DNA from: DAIOEK01 sp963721445
GTDB lineage: Bacteria; Chloroflexota; Anaerolineae; Anaerolineales; Anaerolineaceae
Direction of reading: 5' to 3'
NCBI GenBank assembly: GCA_963721445.1
Contig: CAVRIZ010000005.1
Location: 868,001-932,000, forward strand
Length of the DNA: 64,000 nt
In this document: positions 1 through 8,023 of the stretch, in pieces
How positions within the stretch are numbered: the stretch's first letter is position 1
Layout of the letters: the number at the start of each line of letters is the position of its first letter
Position numbers and translations under genes: made by a program
The notes under the pieces: generated by a model
Told to the model about the DNA's origin: nothing
Database searches by the model: none
What the model saw: only the letters and a program-made list of their open reading frames with translations

Positions 1-418
1 CCACTTTTTCATTCGAGAAATCCTTTACAACCCGGATCACTTTCTTCTGGGTGTTTGCTCGGGATTGAAGCAGACGCAGGAAAAGCCGGTTGGCGCCAGG
101 TTGGCTTTTTGGATCCGCTACCATTAATCGGAAGCGCCGGATCGTCTCGATTTGAATATCCAGGTCTCTCGCCATTCCAAGAGAACGGGTGACCTTCTTG
201 ATGACGGACTCCCACTCCCCGGCTTTGCGCCGAAAAAGGATAGGGTCAAATACTGCCTGGGCTGCTCGCAATCGGCGGGATGCCACCCGCATCCGGTGGA
301 TACATTCGATATCCGAACCGTCGGTCACACCCTGAATCTCATCCTGCATCAGTTGTAACTGACGCAGCATAATGTCTGCGGCGAAAGATTGAAGGGTCGG
401 ATCCGGGAGAATGACCAT
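1..418 (-). CDS. CHAD domain protein (partial, 3' end beyond the window)
   Basis: The minus-strand frame opens with ATG at 418 (MVILPDPTLQSFAAD) and stays open for about 139 codons to the window edge, so the C-terminal part is missing. The helix with IHRMRVASRRLRAA carries the conserved His and repeated Arg of the CHAD (conserved histidine alpha-helical) domain, followed by a second helix with TRSLGMARDLDIQIETI. CHAD domains are known to bind polyphosphate through basic helical surfaces. The gene lies 117 bp downstream of a Pst phosphate-uptake operon on the same strand, which fits a role in polyphosphate metabolism (inference). No catalytic partner domain such as CYTH is visible in the part present. 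Confidence 0.85.
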   Translation of the reverse strand, partial: MVILPDPTLQSFAADIMLRQLQLMQDEIQGVTDGSDIECIHRMRVASRRLRAAQAVFDPILFRRKAGEWESVIKKVTRSLGMARDLDIQIETIRRFRLMVADPKSQPGANRLFLRLLQSRANTQKKVIRVVKDFSNEKV

Positions 419-535
419 GGTAGTTATATTAAACCGATTCCCACTTGAGATTACAAGCTACTGCGGTAATGGAGGGTTGAAAACACGGCTCTTGCGTCTA
501 CGCAAAAGCTGAGACCTTTCTAAAAGGTTATGTCT

Positions 536-1234
536 CTACTTTTTATTGCTACGCTTGACAAACGCTTTCAGGTTTTTCTTCAGCTCTTCAAAGACAGACT
601 GGACAGGTTGATTGGCATCGACAGGAATAAATCCGTACTCCTGAGTCATCAGATCATATTCGTGTATTAGATGACCCTGGTATGCTACAAAGCTATCATA
701 CAAATTGTCCGCGCAACGAATGTCCATGCCTGATTCCCAGTAATCAAACCCCCGTCCGTTTACCATCCTGGCTATGATATGGGGCAGATCACACTTAAGG
801 TAGAAGACTAGATCAGGTTTTAAGGCAAAACCATACACCTGCCTTGCCCAGGCCGGGTCAGCACCACGAACTACGTCTCTGGCGATAACGGAGAAGAAAT
901 AGCGATCGGAAAGTACATAGAAACCGGCCTTAAGAGCTGGGATGATCTGATTCTCTAGCCTGTCGGCAAAATCGGTGGCGTAGAACAAGCTCATTGTCAA
1001 TGGGCTAAGTGTATGCCCGGTTTTCGCAGCTTCCAATCCAGGCTGGGTGAGCGCCGATCGTCGTAAACCGGTGTCAGATACTGCAAATCCTTCATCCTCC
1101 AACCATCTCCGCAATAATTGGATCTGGGTGGACCGGCCGACGCCATCTGTCCCTTCCAATACGATCAGTTTACCTGAATATTCCTTGAGGTTGAGATAGG
1201 GAAATCCTGCGCCGTACGATAATTGCTTTTTCAT
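536..1234 (-). CDS. Thymidylate kinase-like P-loop protein with altered Walker A
   Basis: A 232-aa protein of the dTMP kinase family. The P-loop at residues 28-36 reads GTDGVGRST, so the invariant Walker A lysine is Arg34. The DR(Y/F) motif is kept (SDRYFFS), as is an ARDVVRG segment shared with the upstream paralogue. It is longer than a usual Tmk (about 205-215 aa), with an N-terminal extension of about 20 residues. Its start overlaps the stop of the upstream paralogue by 4 nt (ATGA), so the two are translationally coupled. With Lys replaced by Arg it may be a weak kinase, a regulatory partner of its neighbour, or act on another phosphorylated substrate. The Pst operon context points towards phosphate physiology, but the substrate cannot be read from the sequence. 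Confidence 0.75.
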   Translation of the reverse strand: MKKQLSYGAGFPYLNLKEYSGKLIVLEGTDGVGRSTQIQLLRRWLEDEGFAVSDTGLRRSALTQPGLEAAKTGHTLSPLTMSLFYATDFADRLENQIIPALKAGFYVLSDRYFFSVIARDVVRGADPAWARQVYGFALKPDLVFYLKCDLPHIIARMVNGRGFDYWESGMDIRCADNLYDSFVAYQGHLIHEYDLMTQEYGFIPVDANQPVQSVFEELKKNLKAFVKRSNKK

Positions 1235-1977
1235 GCTGCACCTCCATCATCTTCCGGGCTTACTTCCAGTTCATCCGGTATGTGGAGTTCTTCAGCGGTC
1301 ACACCAGGTTGCAACACACCATGGGTTTTCTTCAAAATACCTTTCACAACGGTTCGGACCAATTTTTGTTGTTTTTGTACAGGCAACGTCCCATCGATTT
1401 TGATCAAACCGAATTCTGGCACCATCTTCTCATATTCATCCACAATCATCTGTTGGAACAATCGAAAACTGGTGATCTTGTTATCTGATAAACCCAGGTC
1501 CATCCCTGCTTCATAATATTTAATTTTCGCACGGGCAGATGTGATTCGCTCGACCGCAATATCGAGCGGAACCGAGAAATAGAGGGCAATATCCGGTTTG
1601 AGCGCGAAAGAATACAAATTCCGCACCCACTCGCGATCGACACCCCGGGTAACATCCCTGGCGAAAGCGGTGAAAGCAAAACGGTCAGCCAGGACGATCG
1701 CGCCGGCTTTTATAAGGGGTAATATTCGGTTCTGCCATCGGTCTGCGAAATCGGTTGCCTGGATGAGGGAGAATGTAGTCGGGGTGAACATCTTGGTATC
1801 TTTCCCCAATCGGGTGGTGCTCTTCACCAGATCCGATGAATTCCATTCGGAGAAATAAACCGATCTCCCCTGTGATCGCAGCCATTTATAGAGCAAATCG
1901 ATCTGTGTGGATTTGCCGCTGCCATCGATGCCTTCCACAACAATGAGTTTGCCTAGATACGGGTTGGGCGTTAACAT
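1231..1977 (-). CDS. Thymidylate kinase-like protein with canonical P-loop
   Basis: A 248-aa dTMP kinase family protein. Residues 15-24 give the intact Walker A EGIDGSGKST with Lys22; ADRFAFTAFARD supplies the DR(Y/F) motif. By family, it would transfer the ATP gamma-phosphate to dTMP or another (deoxy)nucleoside monophosphate. The C-terminus has an acidic tail absent from standard Tmk. It follows phoU by 16 bp and precedes a divergent paralogue that overlaps it by 4 nt, so both look like members of the Pst transcript. It may be the housekeeping tmk or a specialised kinase. The tandem arrangement in a phosphate operon favours specialisation, but this is inference and no gene symbol is given. 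Confidence 0.75.
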   Translation of the reverse strand: MLTPNPYLGKLIVVEGIDGSGKSTQIDLLYKWLRSQGRSVYFSEWNSSDLVKSTTRLGKDTKMFTPTTFSLIQATDFADRWQNRILPLIKAGAIVLADRFAFTAFARDVTRGVDREWVRNLYSFALKPDIALYFSVPLDIAVERITSARAKIKYYEAGMDLGLSDNKITSFRLFQQMIVDEYEKMVPEFGLIKIDGTLPVQKQQKLVRTVVKGILKKTHGVLQPGVTAEELHIPDELEVSPEDDGGAA

Positions 1978-1993
1978 AAGTCCCCCTTTCGGA

Positions 1994-2687
1994 TTAGTTT
2001 ACGGCACCGCTCTCCATGATGTCCTGATCGTTGGATGCCACTTCCAAGAGTTCTCCGGTAACCACAAAAATGGTTCGCTCACAAATATTACTGACCCGAT
2101 CAGCCGATCTTTCCAGGTTGTGAGCTGCCCATAGATAATAATTGGCATGATCGATCACTTCCGGGTTGGTGATCATGGTTGCAACCAGTTTGCGGTACAC
2201 CGTTTTGTACAGATCATCCACCAGGTCATCGTCGCCTGGAATTGCCCTGGCCAATTCGATATCTTCTGCAATAAATGCGGTCAACGACCGGTGGAGCATA
2301 CTGACTGCAATTTCGGCCATTTTTTCGAGATCCCGCATTGGAGCGGCTACATTTTCATATTCAAGTAACACATTAATTTTTGCGATGCCCTTCGCATAAT
2401 CGCCAATTCGCTCGAGTTCGTTTGCCACTTCGAGAATTGCTGCCAGCAATCGTCAAATCATGCGCCATCGGTTGTTGGGTGGCGATCACCAATAGGGTGG
2501 CGCTTTCGATGGCGAACCGTTTCTGATTAACTACCGTATCCGCCTGGTAGACTCGCTGGGTTTGATCTTTGTCTCTGGACCTTAACGCTTGCATAGCGTC
2601 CAGCATATTCTGTTCAACCAGGCTGCCCAGGGTTAGTATTTCATCTTGCAATTGGTGGATCTCACGATCCAGAGTCTCACGTGGCAT
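1994..2687 (-). pseudogene. phoU: PhoU phosphate regulator, interrupted by a frameshift
   Basis: Two minus-strand frames together make one PhoU. The 5' part begins MPRETLDREIHQLQDEI and runs to QQPMAHDLT, the end of the first three-helix repeat. The 3' part continues in another frame with LLAAILEVANELERIGDYA, the classic PhoU signature, through the second repeat to ESGAVN. The junction is near 2450. Compared with the family spacing (HDL, about four residues, then AA), a loss of about two bases restores the protein to the usual 225-230 residues. PhoU links the PstSCAB transporter to the phosphate-sensing kinase and restrains uptake. No slippery heptamer is visible, so a sequencing indel or a real lesion is likelier than programmed shifting. 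Confidence 0.85.
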
Positions 2688-2716
2688 TGTTCTCTCCTTA
2701 AAGATAACCCTGGTAA

Positions 2717-3511
2717 TTAACCGAATCTACCCGTAATATAATCTTCCGTCCGTTTGTCTTTCGGATTGGTGAAGATCTGACTGGTTTCTTCGTATTCCAC
2801 CATCAACCCAGCCCGATCGGTATCCATGGTGAAGAAGGCTGTGTAGTCAGACGCGCGGGCTGCCTGTTGCATGTTATGGGTAACAATGATTATAGTGTAA
2901 TTTTTCGAGAGTTCACGCATTAACTCTTCAATTTTCAGGGTCGCGATGGGGTCAAGCGCCGAACACGGCTCATCCATGAGGATGATCTCCGGTCGGACAG
3001 CGAGCGCCCGGGCAATACACAGCCGTTGTTGCTGCCCACCCGAGAGTTCAAGTGCACTATTGTGGAGATGGTCTTTCACCTCATCCCACAACGCAGAGGA
3101 GATCAATGTCTCTTCTACTAATTCATCATAACTGCCCTGGTATCCATTGATTCTGGCACCCCAGGCAATGTTATCGTAGATAGATTTTGGGAATGGATTG
3201 GGCTTCTGGAAAACCATCCCTATCATTCGCCGTACCTGGACAGGGTCCACTTGAGGGTCATACAGATTGCTCCCGTGAAAAAGGACCTTCCCCTCAATCC
3301 TGGCGCTTTTAATGAAATCATTCATCCGGTTGAATGTCCGCAACACGGTGCTTTTTCCACATCCGCTCGGACCGATGATGGCAGTAATTTTCTGGCGGAT
3401 CACAGGCAGATTAACCTGTTTGACCGCCCTAAATCCTCCATAGTAGACACTTAGATCGTTGGTTTCAATCGCCAACCCATCCAGTGGTTGATCCATAGAA
3501 AAATCTATCAT
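2717..3511 (-). CDS. pstB: Phosphate ABC transporter ATP-binding protein
   Basis: A 264-aa ABC ATPase energising high-affinity phosphate import. It has Walker A GPSGCGKST, a Q-loop in MVFQKPNPFP, the signature LSGGQQQRLCIARALA, Walker B IILMDEP followed by CSALDP, and an H-loop in IIVTHNMQQA. The FNRMND segment after Walker A and the QKPNPFP Q-loop are typical of PstB. It would act on the cytoplasmic face with PstA and PstC. Its start overlaps the pstA stop by 4 nt (ATGA), giving tight translational coupling; phoU follows after 29 bp. Confidence 0.96.
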   Translation of the reverse strand: MIDFSMDQPLDGLAIETNDLSVYYGGFRAVKQVNLPVIRQKITAIIGPSGCGKSTVLRTFNRMNDFIKSARIEGKVLFHGSNLYDPQVDPVQVRRMIGMVFQKPNPFPKSIYDNIAWGARINGYQGSYDELVEETLISSALWDEVKDHLHNSALELSGGQQQRLCIARALAVRPEIILMDEPCSALDPIATLKIEELMRELSKNYTIIIVTHNMQQAARASDYTAFFTMDTDRAGLMVEYEETSQIFTNPKDKRTEDYITGRFG

Positions 3512-4752
3512 GCATTCCGCCTTGAGAAACGATTCCGTAATAAAACTGCGAATAAATTAAGCGAGAGCAACGTCATCAATAAAACGAGAATAGCTGCAGC
3601 CGCAAGCCGATGATATTCATCCTGAGGTCTGGTTATCCAATTGTAAATCTGAATCGGCAATACTGTAAACTGTGAGAACGGACCGGAAGGATCGGTTGTT
3701 ATCAGAGTGGATGCGCCAACTATGATCAACGGCGCCGTTTCGCCAATTGCACGGGAGATGGCTAAAATAGTCCCGGTCAGGATGCCCGGCATGGCAGATG
3801 GCAGGATATGATGCCAGATCGTCTGCCAGCGAGTGGCGCCCAGCCCGTAACTGGCCAGCTTCAAACTGGTCGGTACCGCTCGGATCGCCTCCTGGGTGTT
3901 GATGATGATCAGGGGAAGCACCAGTAATCCCATGGTCAACCCGGCGGATAACAACGTCCTGCCGTTTGATCCTGCCATTCCAAGAAATTGGCCGCTGGTG
4001 ATGAAGGAAAACGCCCGTACAAAAATTGCCAACCCGAGTATGCCGTACACAATGGAAGGTACACCGGCCAGATTATCTATATTTAACTGGATGATCCGGT
4101 TCAACTTGCTGGAGGTGGTATATTCCTCCAGGTAAATGGCTGCACCCACCCCGACCGGGAATGCGAAGAGAATGGTTATACCAATCAGCCACAGCGATCC
4201 GAACAAAGCCGTTCGTATACCGGCTGTCTCCGGTCTGCTGGACATGGAGCGGGTCAGGAGGGTCTGACTGAACCAGGATCTGAAGATGAGTTTTCCGGTA
4301 GGGAATTTTTCGGATACCAACCTGGTTATTTCTTCCTTTTTTGTGACTGATTCAACCAGATTGTACGAGGCTACCACCTGCGGTTTGATGACCTTCTCCA
4401 TCAAAATTGCGCGCAGGTCATCGGCAGATCGGTTTTCGAGCGCTTTGTCTTTGTCCAGACGCGCTATCTCGCCACGTGCAAGGCGGGCTTTCAAAATGGA
4501 AATTATCTCTGATGTAGGGATGTCTGCAATGGGTTTCGACGATAAAGTTGCAAGATCAACTTTCTCCACGATGATCACGTAACCGGTCGAATCATTAATA
4601 ATGTTGAAAAGCAACGCCGCGAGTGCGAAAATTCCAATCGCGGTGGCCAACAAATACACTCTACGCCAGACCAGACTTTTTTGATGGCGACCCGTCAGGT
4701 TGTGGAGACTACTGGAATACTGATCGGACGTCCGGTTGAGATCAGTTCTCAT
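3508..4752 (-). CDS. pstA: Phosphate ABC transporter permease PstA with a long extracytoplasmic insert
   Basis: A 414-aa permease, well above the usual 280-300 aa. A first membrane segment (about residues 30-50) is followed by a soluble stretch of about 130 residues rich in charged helices. The standard permease core then starts near FGSLWLIGITILFAFPVGVG. The EAA-type loop is visible as AIRAVPTSLKLASYGLGATRWQTIWHH region residues, which contacts PstB. The extra domain between the first and second membrane helices would lie outside the membrane near PstS. Start and stop both overlap neighbours by 4 nt (pstC upstream, pstB downstream). Confidence 0.93.
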   Translation of the reverse strand: MRTDLNRTSDQYSSSLHNLTGRHQKSLVWRRVYLLATAIGIFALAALLFNIINDSTGYVIIVEKVDLATLSSKPIADIPTSEIISILKARLARGEIARLDKDKALENRSADDLRAILMEKVIKPQVVASYNLVESVTKKEEITRLVSEKFPTGKLIFRSWFSQTLLTRSMSSRPETAGIRTALFGSLWLIGITILFAFPVGVGAAIYLEEYTTSSKLNRIIQLNIDNLAGVPSIVYGILGLAIFVRAFSFITSGQFLGMAGSNGRTLLSAGLTMGLLVLPLIIINTQEAIRAVPTSLKLASYGLGATRWQTIWHHILPSAMPGILTGTILAISRAIGETAPLIIVGASTLITTDPSGPFSQFTVLPIQIYNWITRPQDEYHRLAAAAILVLLMTLLSLNLFAVLLRNRFSRRNA

Positions 4753-5726
4753 TCGTACACCTCGCGGAATTTAAGGGCGAGCTTCCGGCTGATCAGGTTC
4801 AATGATAGAGTTACAAGGAAAAGCAGTAAACCGATGGCAAATATACTGTTATAGTCCGGCGTATCGTATCCCAGATCCCCGCCACTGATCCGTGCAATAT
4901 ACCCAGTCATGGTCTCTGCCGCTTTCAACGGATTGAATGTAAAGGCGGGACCAGACCCGGCTGCGACCGCCACGATCATGGTCTCGCCGATAGCTCTCGA
5001 TATGCCCAGGATCACAGCCGCGATGATCCCGGAAAGCGCCGCTGGGACAACGACCTGCATTGCCACTTCAAAGCGGGTGGCGCCCAATCCAAACGCAGCT
5101 TCACGCAATGAGTGTGGAACCGCCTGAAGCGCATCTTCTGAGATGGAGCTGATTAACGGCAGGATCATTATCCCCATAACCAGACCGGCAGATAACATAT
5201 TGTATACATTCATGTTCTCCTGTCCGATGGCAGACCGGAGTAATGGTGTGACAAATGTGAGCGCGAAATACCCGTACACGATCGTCGGGATTCCCGCCAG
5301 GACCTCGAGAATGGGTTTGAGGATCGATCTTGCCTTTGAAGAGGCATACTCGCTGAGATATACCGCCGCTGCCAAACCTAGTGGAATGGCAACCATCATC
5401 GCGATCAAGGAAGTGATCAGGGTGGCATTCAAGAGAGGTAGGACTCCGAATTTTCCGATGGAAGGCTGCCAGCTCGTAGTGGTTAGGAAGTCTACCAGGT
5501 TGACTTCGGGTGATCGGAAGAAGAGCAGGCTCTCTTTCCCTAATTCAAAAACGATCCCTAGGGTGGTGCCTATGGAAAGGATGCCACAGAAGAATAAGAA
5601 AGCCTGGATTAACCGCTCGGCGATCTTGGGTCGTCGTTTTAATCGGGCGAGAACTTCCACAGAGGTGAGCTGCGGCATTTCGCTTTTCGTTGAGAAGGGT
5701 CGTGTTTTCAAAATATCTTGAATCAT
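4749..5726 (-). CDS. pstC: Phosphate ABC transporter permease PstC
   Basis: A 325-aa integral membrane permease with about six hydrophobic helices and the EAA loop (QAVPHSLREAAFGLGATR) that docks PstB. The start is placed at ATG 5726 (MIQDILKTRP), preceded by a weak GAGAT Shine-Dalgarno. The longer alternative at 5762 would begin inside a strong hairpin in the pstS-pstC gap and adds non-conserved residues. PstC pairs with PstA to form the phosphate channel. It follows pstS by about 75 bp and overlaps pstA by 4 nt. Confidence 0.93.
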   Translation of the reverse strand: MIQDILKTRPFSTKSEMPQLTSVEVLARLKRRPKIAERLIQAFLFFCGILSIGTTLGIVFELGKESLLFFRSPEVNLVDFLTTTSWQPSIGKFGVLPLLNATLITSLIAMMVAIPLGLAAAVYLSEYASSKARSILKPILEVLAGIPTIVYGYFALTFVTPLLRSAIGQENMNVYNMLSAGLVMGIMILPLISSISEDALQAVPHSLREAAFGLGATRFEVAMQVVVPAALSGIIAAVILGISRAIGETMIVAVAAGSGPAFTFNPLKAAETMTGYIARISGGDLGYDTPDYNSIFAIGLLLFLVTLSLNLISRKLALKFREVYE

Positions 5727-5746
5727 GGGTATCTCGTTAATGCCTG

Positions 5747-5780
5747 CTGGCCGGGTCAACAAATCTGTTGACCCAGCCAG
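5747..5780 (-). promoter_or_regulatory. Intercistronic hairpin between pstS and pstC
   Basis: The arms CTGGC and GGGTCAAC pair with GTTGACCC and GCCAG around a 6-nt loop, leaving one C/A mismatch. It sits just after the pstS stop and has no following U-tract, so it is more likely an mRNA-stabilising or attenuating stem than a full terminator. Such stems commonly let a binding-protein gene be expressed above its permease genes. Confidence 0.7.
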
Positions 5781-5800
5781 TTATAAATCGCAAATTGTCG

Positions 5801-6895
5801 TTATTTCGTTGCATCCAACCACGCCTGTCGGGATGCATCCAGAGCCTCTGCGCTGGCCGGGAAGTATCCGACCTCAGTGATGACTTCATTGACATGGGTC
5901 AGGTAGAAGTTGATGAAGGCGGCAACCTGAGGTTTGGCTTTCATAATCCCGGCATCAGAGTAGATATAGAGCGGGCGAGCAATCTTGTATTCACCAGACT
6001 CTGCGGTGTCGAAATCAGGTGTAACACCTTCCACAGAGAGTGTCTTCAGTCTATCGGTGTTTTCGTTGTAATAGGCATATCCAAAGAAACCGATGGCGAA
6101 CTTGCTTCCTTCCACACCCTGTACCAGGACGTTATCGTCTTCGCTCTGGGACAGGTTCTTCGCTTCCAGGAATACCTTTGTTGCATTCGCTTTATCCTCT
6201 TTTCCGTACACGGGCAGCATTACCGATTCGATGAAATAATCATAGGTACCTGAGTCTGTGCCGGGAACAAATCGCTGAATTGGCTCGGCAGGATATGTAG
6301 GATCGATATCAGACCAGAGTACCGCCTCACTGGAAAAGATCTTTGCCAGTTCTGCCATAGACACATTGCTGATGAAATCATTCTGGGTTGAAACGACGAT
6401 GGCTAACGCATCGGTTCCCACTCTAAATTCAATTGGGGTTCGATTGATGGCTGCACATGATTCCAATTCAGAGTCTTTGATCTTGCGACTCGCATTGGCG
6501 ATATCTGTTTCGCCTGATTTGCAAAACCGCTCAATTCCTGCTCCAGACCCAATGGAATCCAGCTTGTTCTCACCAGTAAATCCCTGATCGCTGAACATCA
6601 ATACCAGTTGTTCCGAAAGCGGGTAGACCGTAGAGCTGCCAGCGCTGTAGATATCTCCGGACAGGCTGGCTGCATCCACCTCGGGCAATACGACGTTCCC
6701 GGCGGTCTCAGCAACCGGAGCTTCAACCGGTGCGGCAGGTGCGGCAACAGTAGGTTGCACAGCGGCTTGAGCCGATTGTTCAACCACAGGTGCGACCGGT
6801 TGCTCCTGAACAGAAGCGACGGCTGGTGTGCAGGCCGATATGATGAACACCAGAATAAGAAGTGCGGCAGATGCCAGATAAGTTTTTGTCTTCAT
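5801..6895 (-). CDS. pstS: Phosphate-binding lipoprotein PstS
   Basis: A 364-aa substrate-binding protein of the Pst transporter. The start is ATG 6895 (MKTKTYLAS), which has AGGAG about 5 nt upstream; an ATG four codons earlier would contain that site. A lipoprotein signal peptide ends in the lipobox IISAC with Cys22. A low-complexity Ala/Pro/Val linker of about 50 residues tethers the domain to the membrane. The mature fold shows SAGSSTVYPL, IGSGAGIERFC and VPGTDSGTYDYF, the Ser/Thr/Asp-rich phosphate-binding loops of the PstS family. First gene of the operon, under a Pho-box-like repeat array. Confidence 0.95.
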   Translation of the reverse strand: MKTKTYLASAALLILVFIISACTPAVASVQEQPVAPVVEQSAQAAVQPTVAAPAAPVEAPVAETAGNVVLPEVDAASLSGDIYSAGSSTVYPLSEQLVLMFSDQGFTGENKLDSIGSGAGIERFCKSGETDIANASRKIKDSELESCAAINRTPIEFRVGTDALAIVVSTQNDFISNVSMAELAKIFSSEAVLWSDIDPTYPAEPIQRFVPGTDSGTYDYFIESVMLPVYGKEDKANATKVFLEAKNLSQSEDDNVLVQGVEGSKFAIGFFGYAYYNENTDRLKTLSVEGVTPDFDTAESGEYKIARPLYIYSDAGIMKAKPQVAAFINFYLTHVNEVITEVGYFPASAEALDASRQAWLDATK

Positions 6896-6952
6896 TTTTC
6901 TCCTCATAGAGTTACTTTTATATATGTTTACAATTTCATCGTAACCAGGAAT

Positions 6953-6992
6953 GTTTAAGGTCTGAAAAAGGTCCGGTTAACGTTTAGTTAAC
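6953..6992 (-). promoter_or_regulatory. Pho-box-like array upstream of pstS
   Basis: Read on the minus strand, half-sites recur every 11 bp: TTAACT starting at 6991, TTAACC at 6980, a weaker TTTTTC at 6969 and TTAAAC at 6958. Two are embedded in exact GTTAAC hexamers. The 11-bp period and TTAAC core resemble the PhoP box described in Bacillus (TTAACA-like repeats, one helical turn apart). It lies 60-100 bp before the pstS start, and an AT-rich TATATA stretch near 6920 could be the -10. A PhoB/PhoP-type activator is inferred. Confidence 0.65.
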
Positions 6993-7094
6993 AAATTCGC
7001 TGCAGGAGAAACCTCCCGCGACTATGAAATCTAGCCAGAATCATGTATGATATTAAATTGTCATGGATATGAATTGCAGCAGGAGGTGGGCGTA

Positions 7095-7916
7095 ATGGGA
7101 TCAGGGACCTTAGTAATCGTGGCATTTGTCAGTCTCCTTGTTGGATACCTGGCAGGGTTAGTTCTCACCCGGATGAATACCCCAAAGCTAAAGAAGGATG
7201 TTGCACCGGAGTCGCCGGGAGTGGGACCGCGCCTGGAGTTACTAAAAATGCATGTCTTGCTCTGGCGGAAAGACGAAAAAAGCCCTGTCCGGGCAGATGT
7301 TTTTGGAAAAACCGTTAACTCACCGGACGAATTAACCCCGGCAGAGAAAAGCCGCTTGACCAGAGATTTGCAAGCAATCCACGCCTGGTTTGGACTGGTA
7401 AAACCCGCTGTCCCCGTAGTATCCCCCCTGAAGGAAGAAGCGATTCCCCTACCGGTCGGAACCGATCAGCCAACGGTTTTATCCGAAGAAGCACCTTCTG
7501 AACTGATTGAACCGGAAAAATCGTCGGAAATGATCGAAAGGGAGGAATCTCCGACAAGTACGTCACCTACCGAATCGGTAAATACCTCACAAGCATTGCC
7601 ACCCATTCATCTGACCCCCGTTTACGAGGATACATCTGTGGAACCGGTAAAACCGGTTGAGGTGAAGCTGGATCTAAGGAGCAAACCAAAAGCCGCACCG
7701 GTCATGAAAAGCATTGTCCAGCAGATCGACGATATATTGCAAGAAAAAGTAGTCCGATCGTCCCTGGCAGAAACCGGCATTAAATTACAGGAGTCACCCC
7801 AGGGGGTATTGGTCTGGGTGGGAAATCAGTCATACCAGGGTGTGGATACTTTGCCTGAGGGAGAGGCGAAAGCGCTAATTCATGCAGCGGTAAAAGAGTG
7901 GGAAAAAAGAGGTTGA
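7095..7916 (+). CDS. Membrane-anchored hypothetical protein
   Basis: A 273-aa protein of unknown function. The start at ATG 7095 is set by AGGAGGTGGG just upstream. Residues 4-28 form one transmembrane helix (TLVIVAFVSLLVGYLAGLVL), followed by a long Pro/Glu/Ser-rich, probably disordered region. A compact C-terminal domain of about 70 residues contains a helix (MKSIVQQIDDILQEKV), then LQESPQGVLVWVGNQSY and a closing helix. The layout of anchor, flexible stalk and small domain suggests an envelope-associated adaptor. Transcribed divergently from pstS. Confidence 0.7.
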   Translation: MGSGTLVIVAFVSLLVGYLAGLVLTRMNTPKLKKDVAPESPGVGPRLELLKMHVLLWRKDEKSPVRADVFGKTVNSPDELTPAEKSRLTRDLQAIHAWFGLVKPAVPVVSPLKEEAIPLPVGTDQPTVLSEEAPSELIEPEKSSEMIEREESPTSTSPTESVNTSQALPPIHLTPVYEDTSVEPVKPVEVKLDLRSKPKAAPVMKSIVQQIDDILQEKVVRSSLAETGIKLQESPQGVLVWVGNQSYQGVDTLPEGEAKALIHAAVKEWEKRG

Positions 7917-8023
7917 ACAGGGATACCATCCCGATCATCGCACCTCGTATAATCAACCTAGCTATATGCATCTATCAAGGGATAATTTTCGCATACCCAA
8001 TTGGATAGTCGTAACACCATCGA

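Noticed and set aside
2445..2455. Programmed ribosomal frameshift in phoU
   Set aside because: No slippery heptamer or adjacent stimulatory hairpin is visible at the junction; an indel explains it better.
5143..5721. Plus-strand open frame of about 190 codons
   Set aside because: Antisense shadow of pstC with biased composition and no family resemblance.
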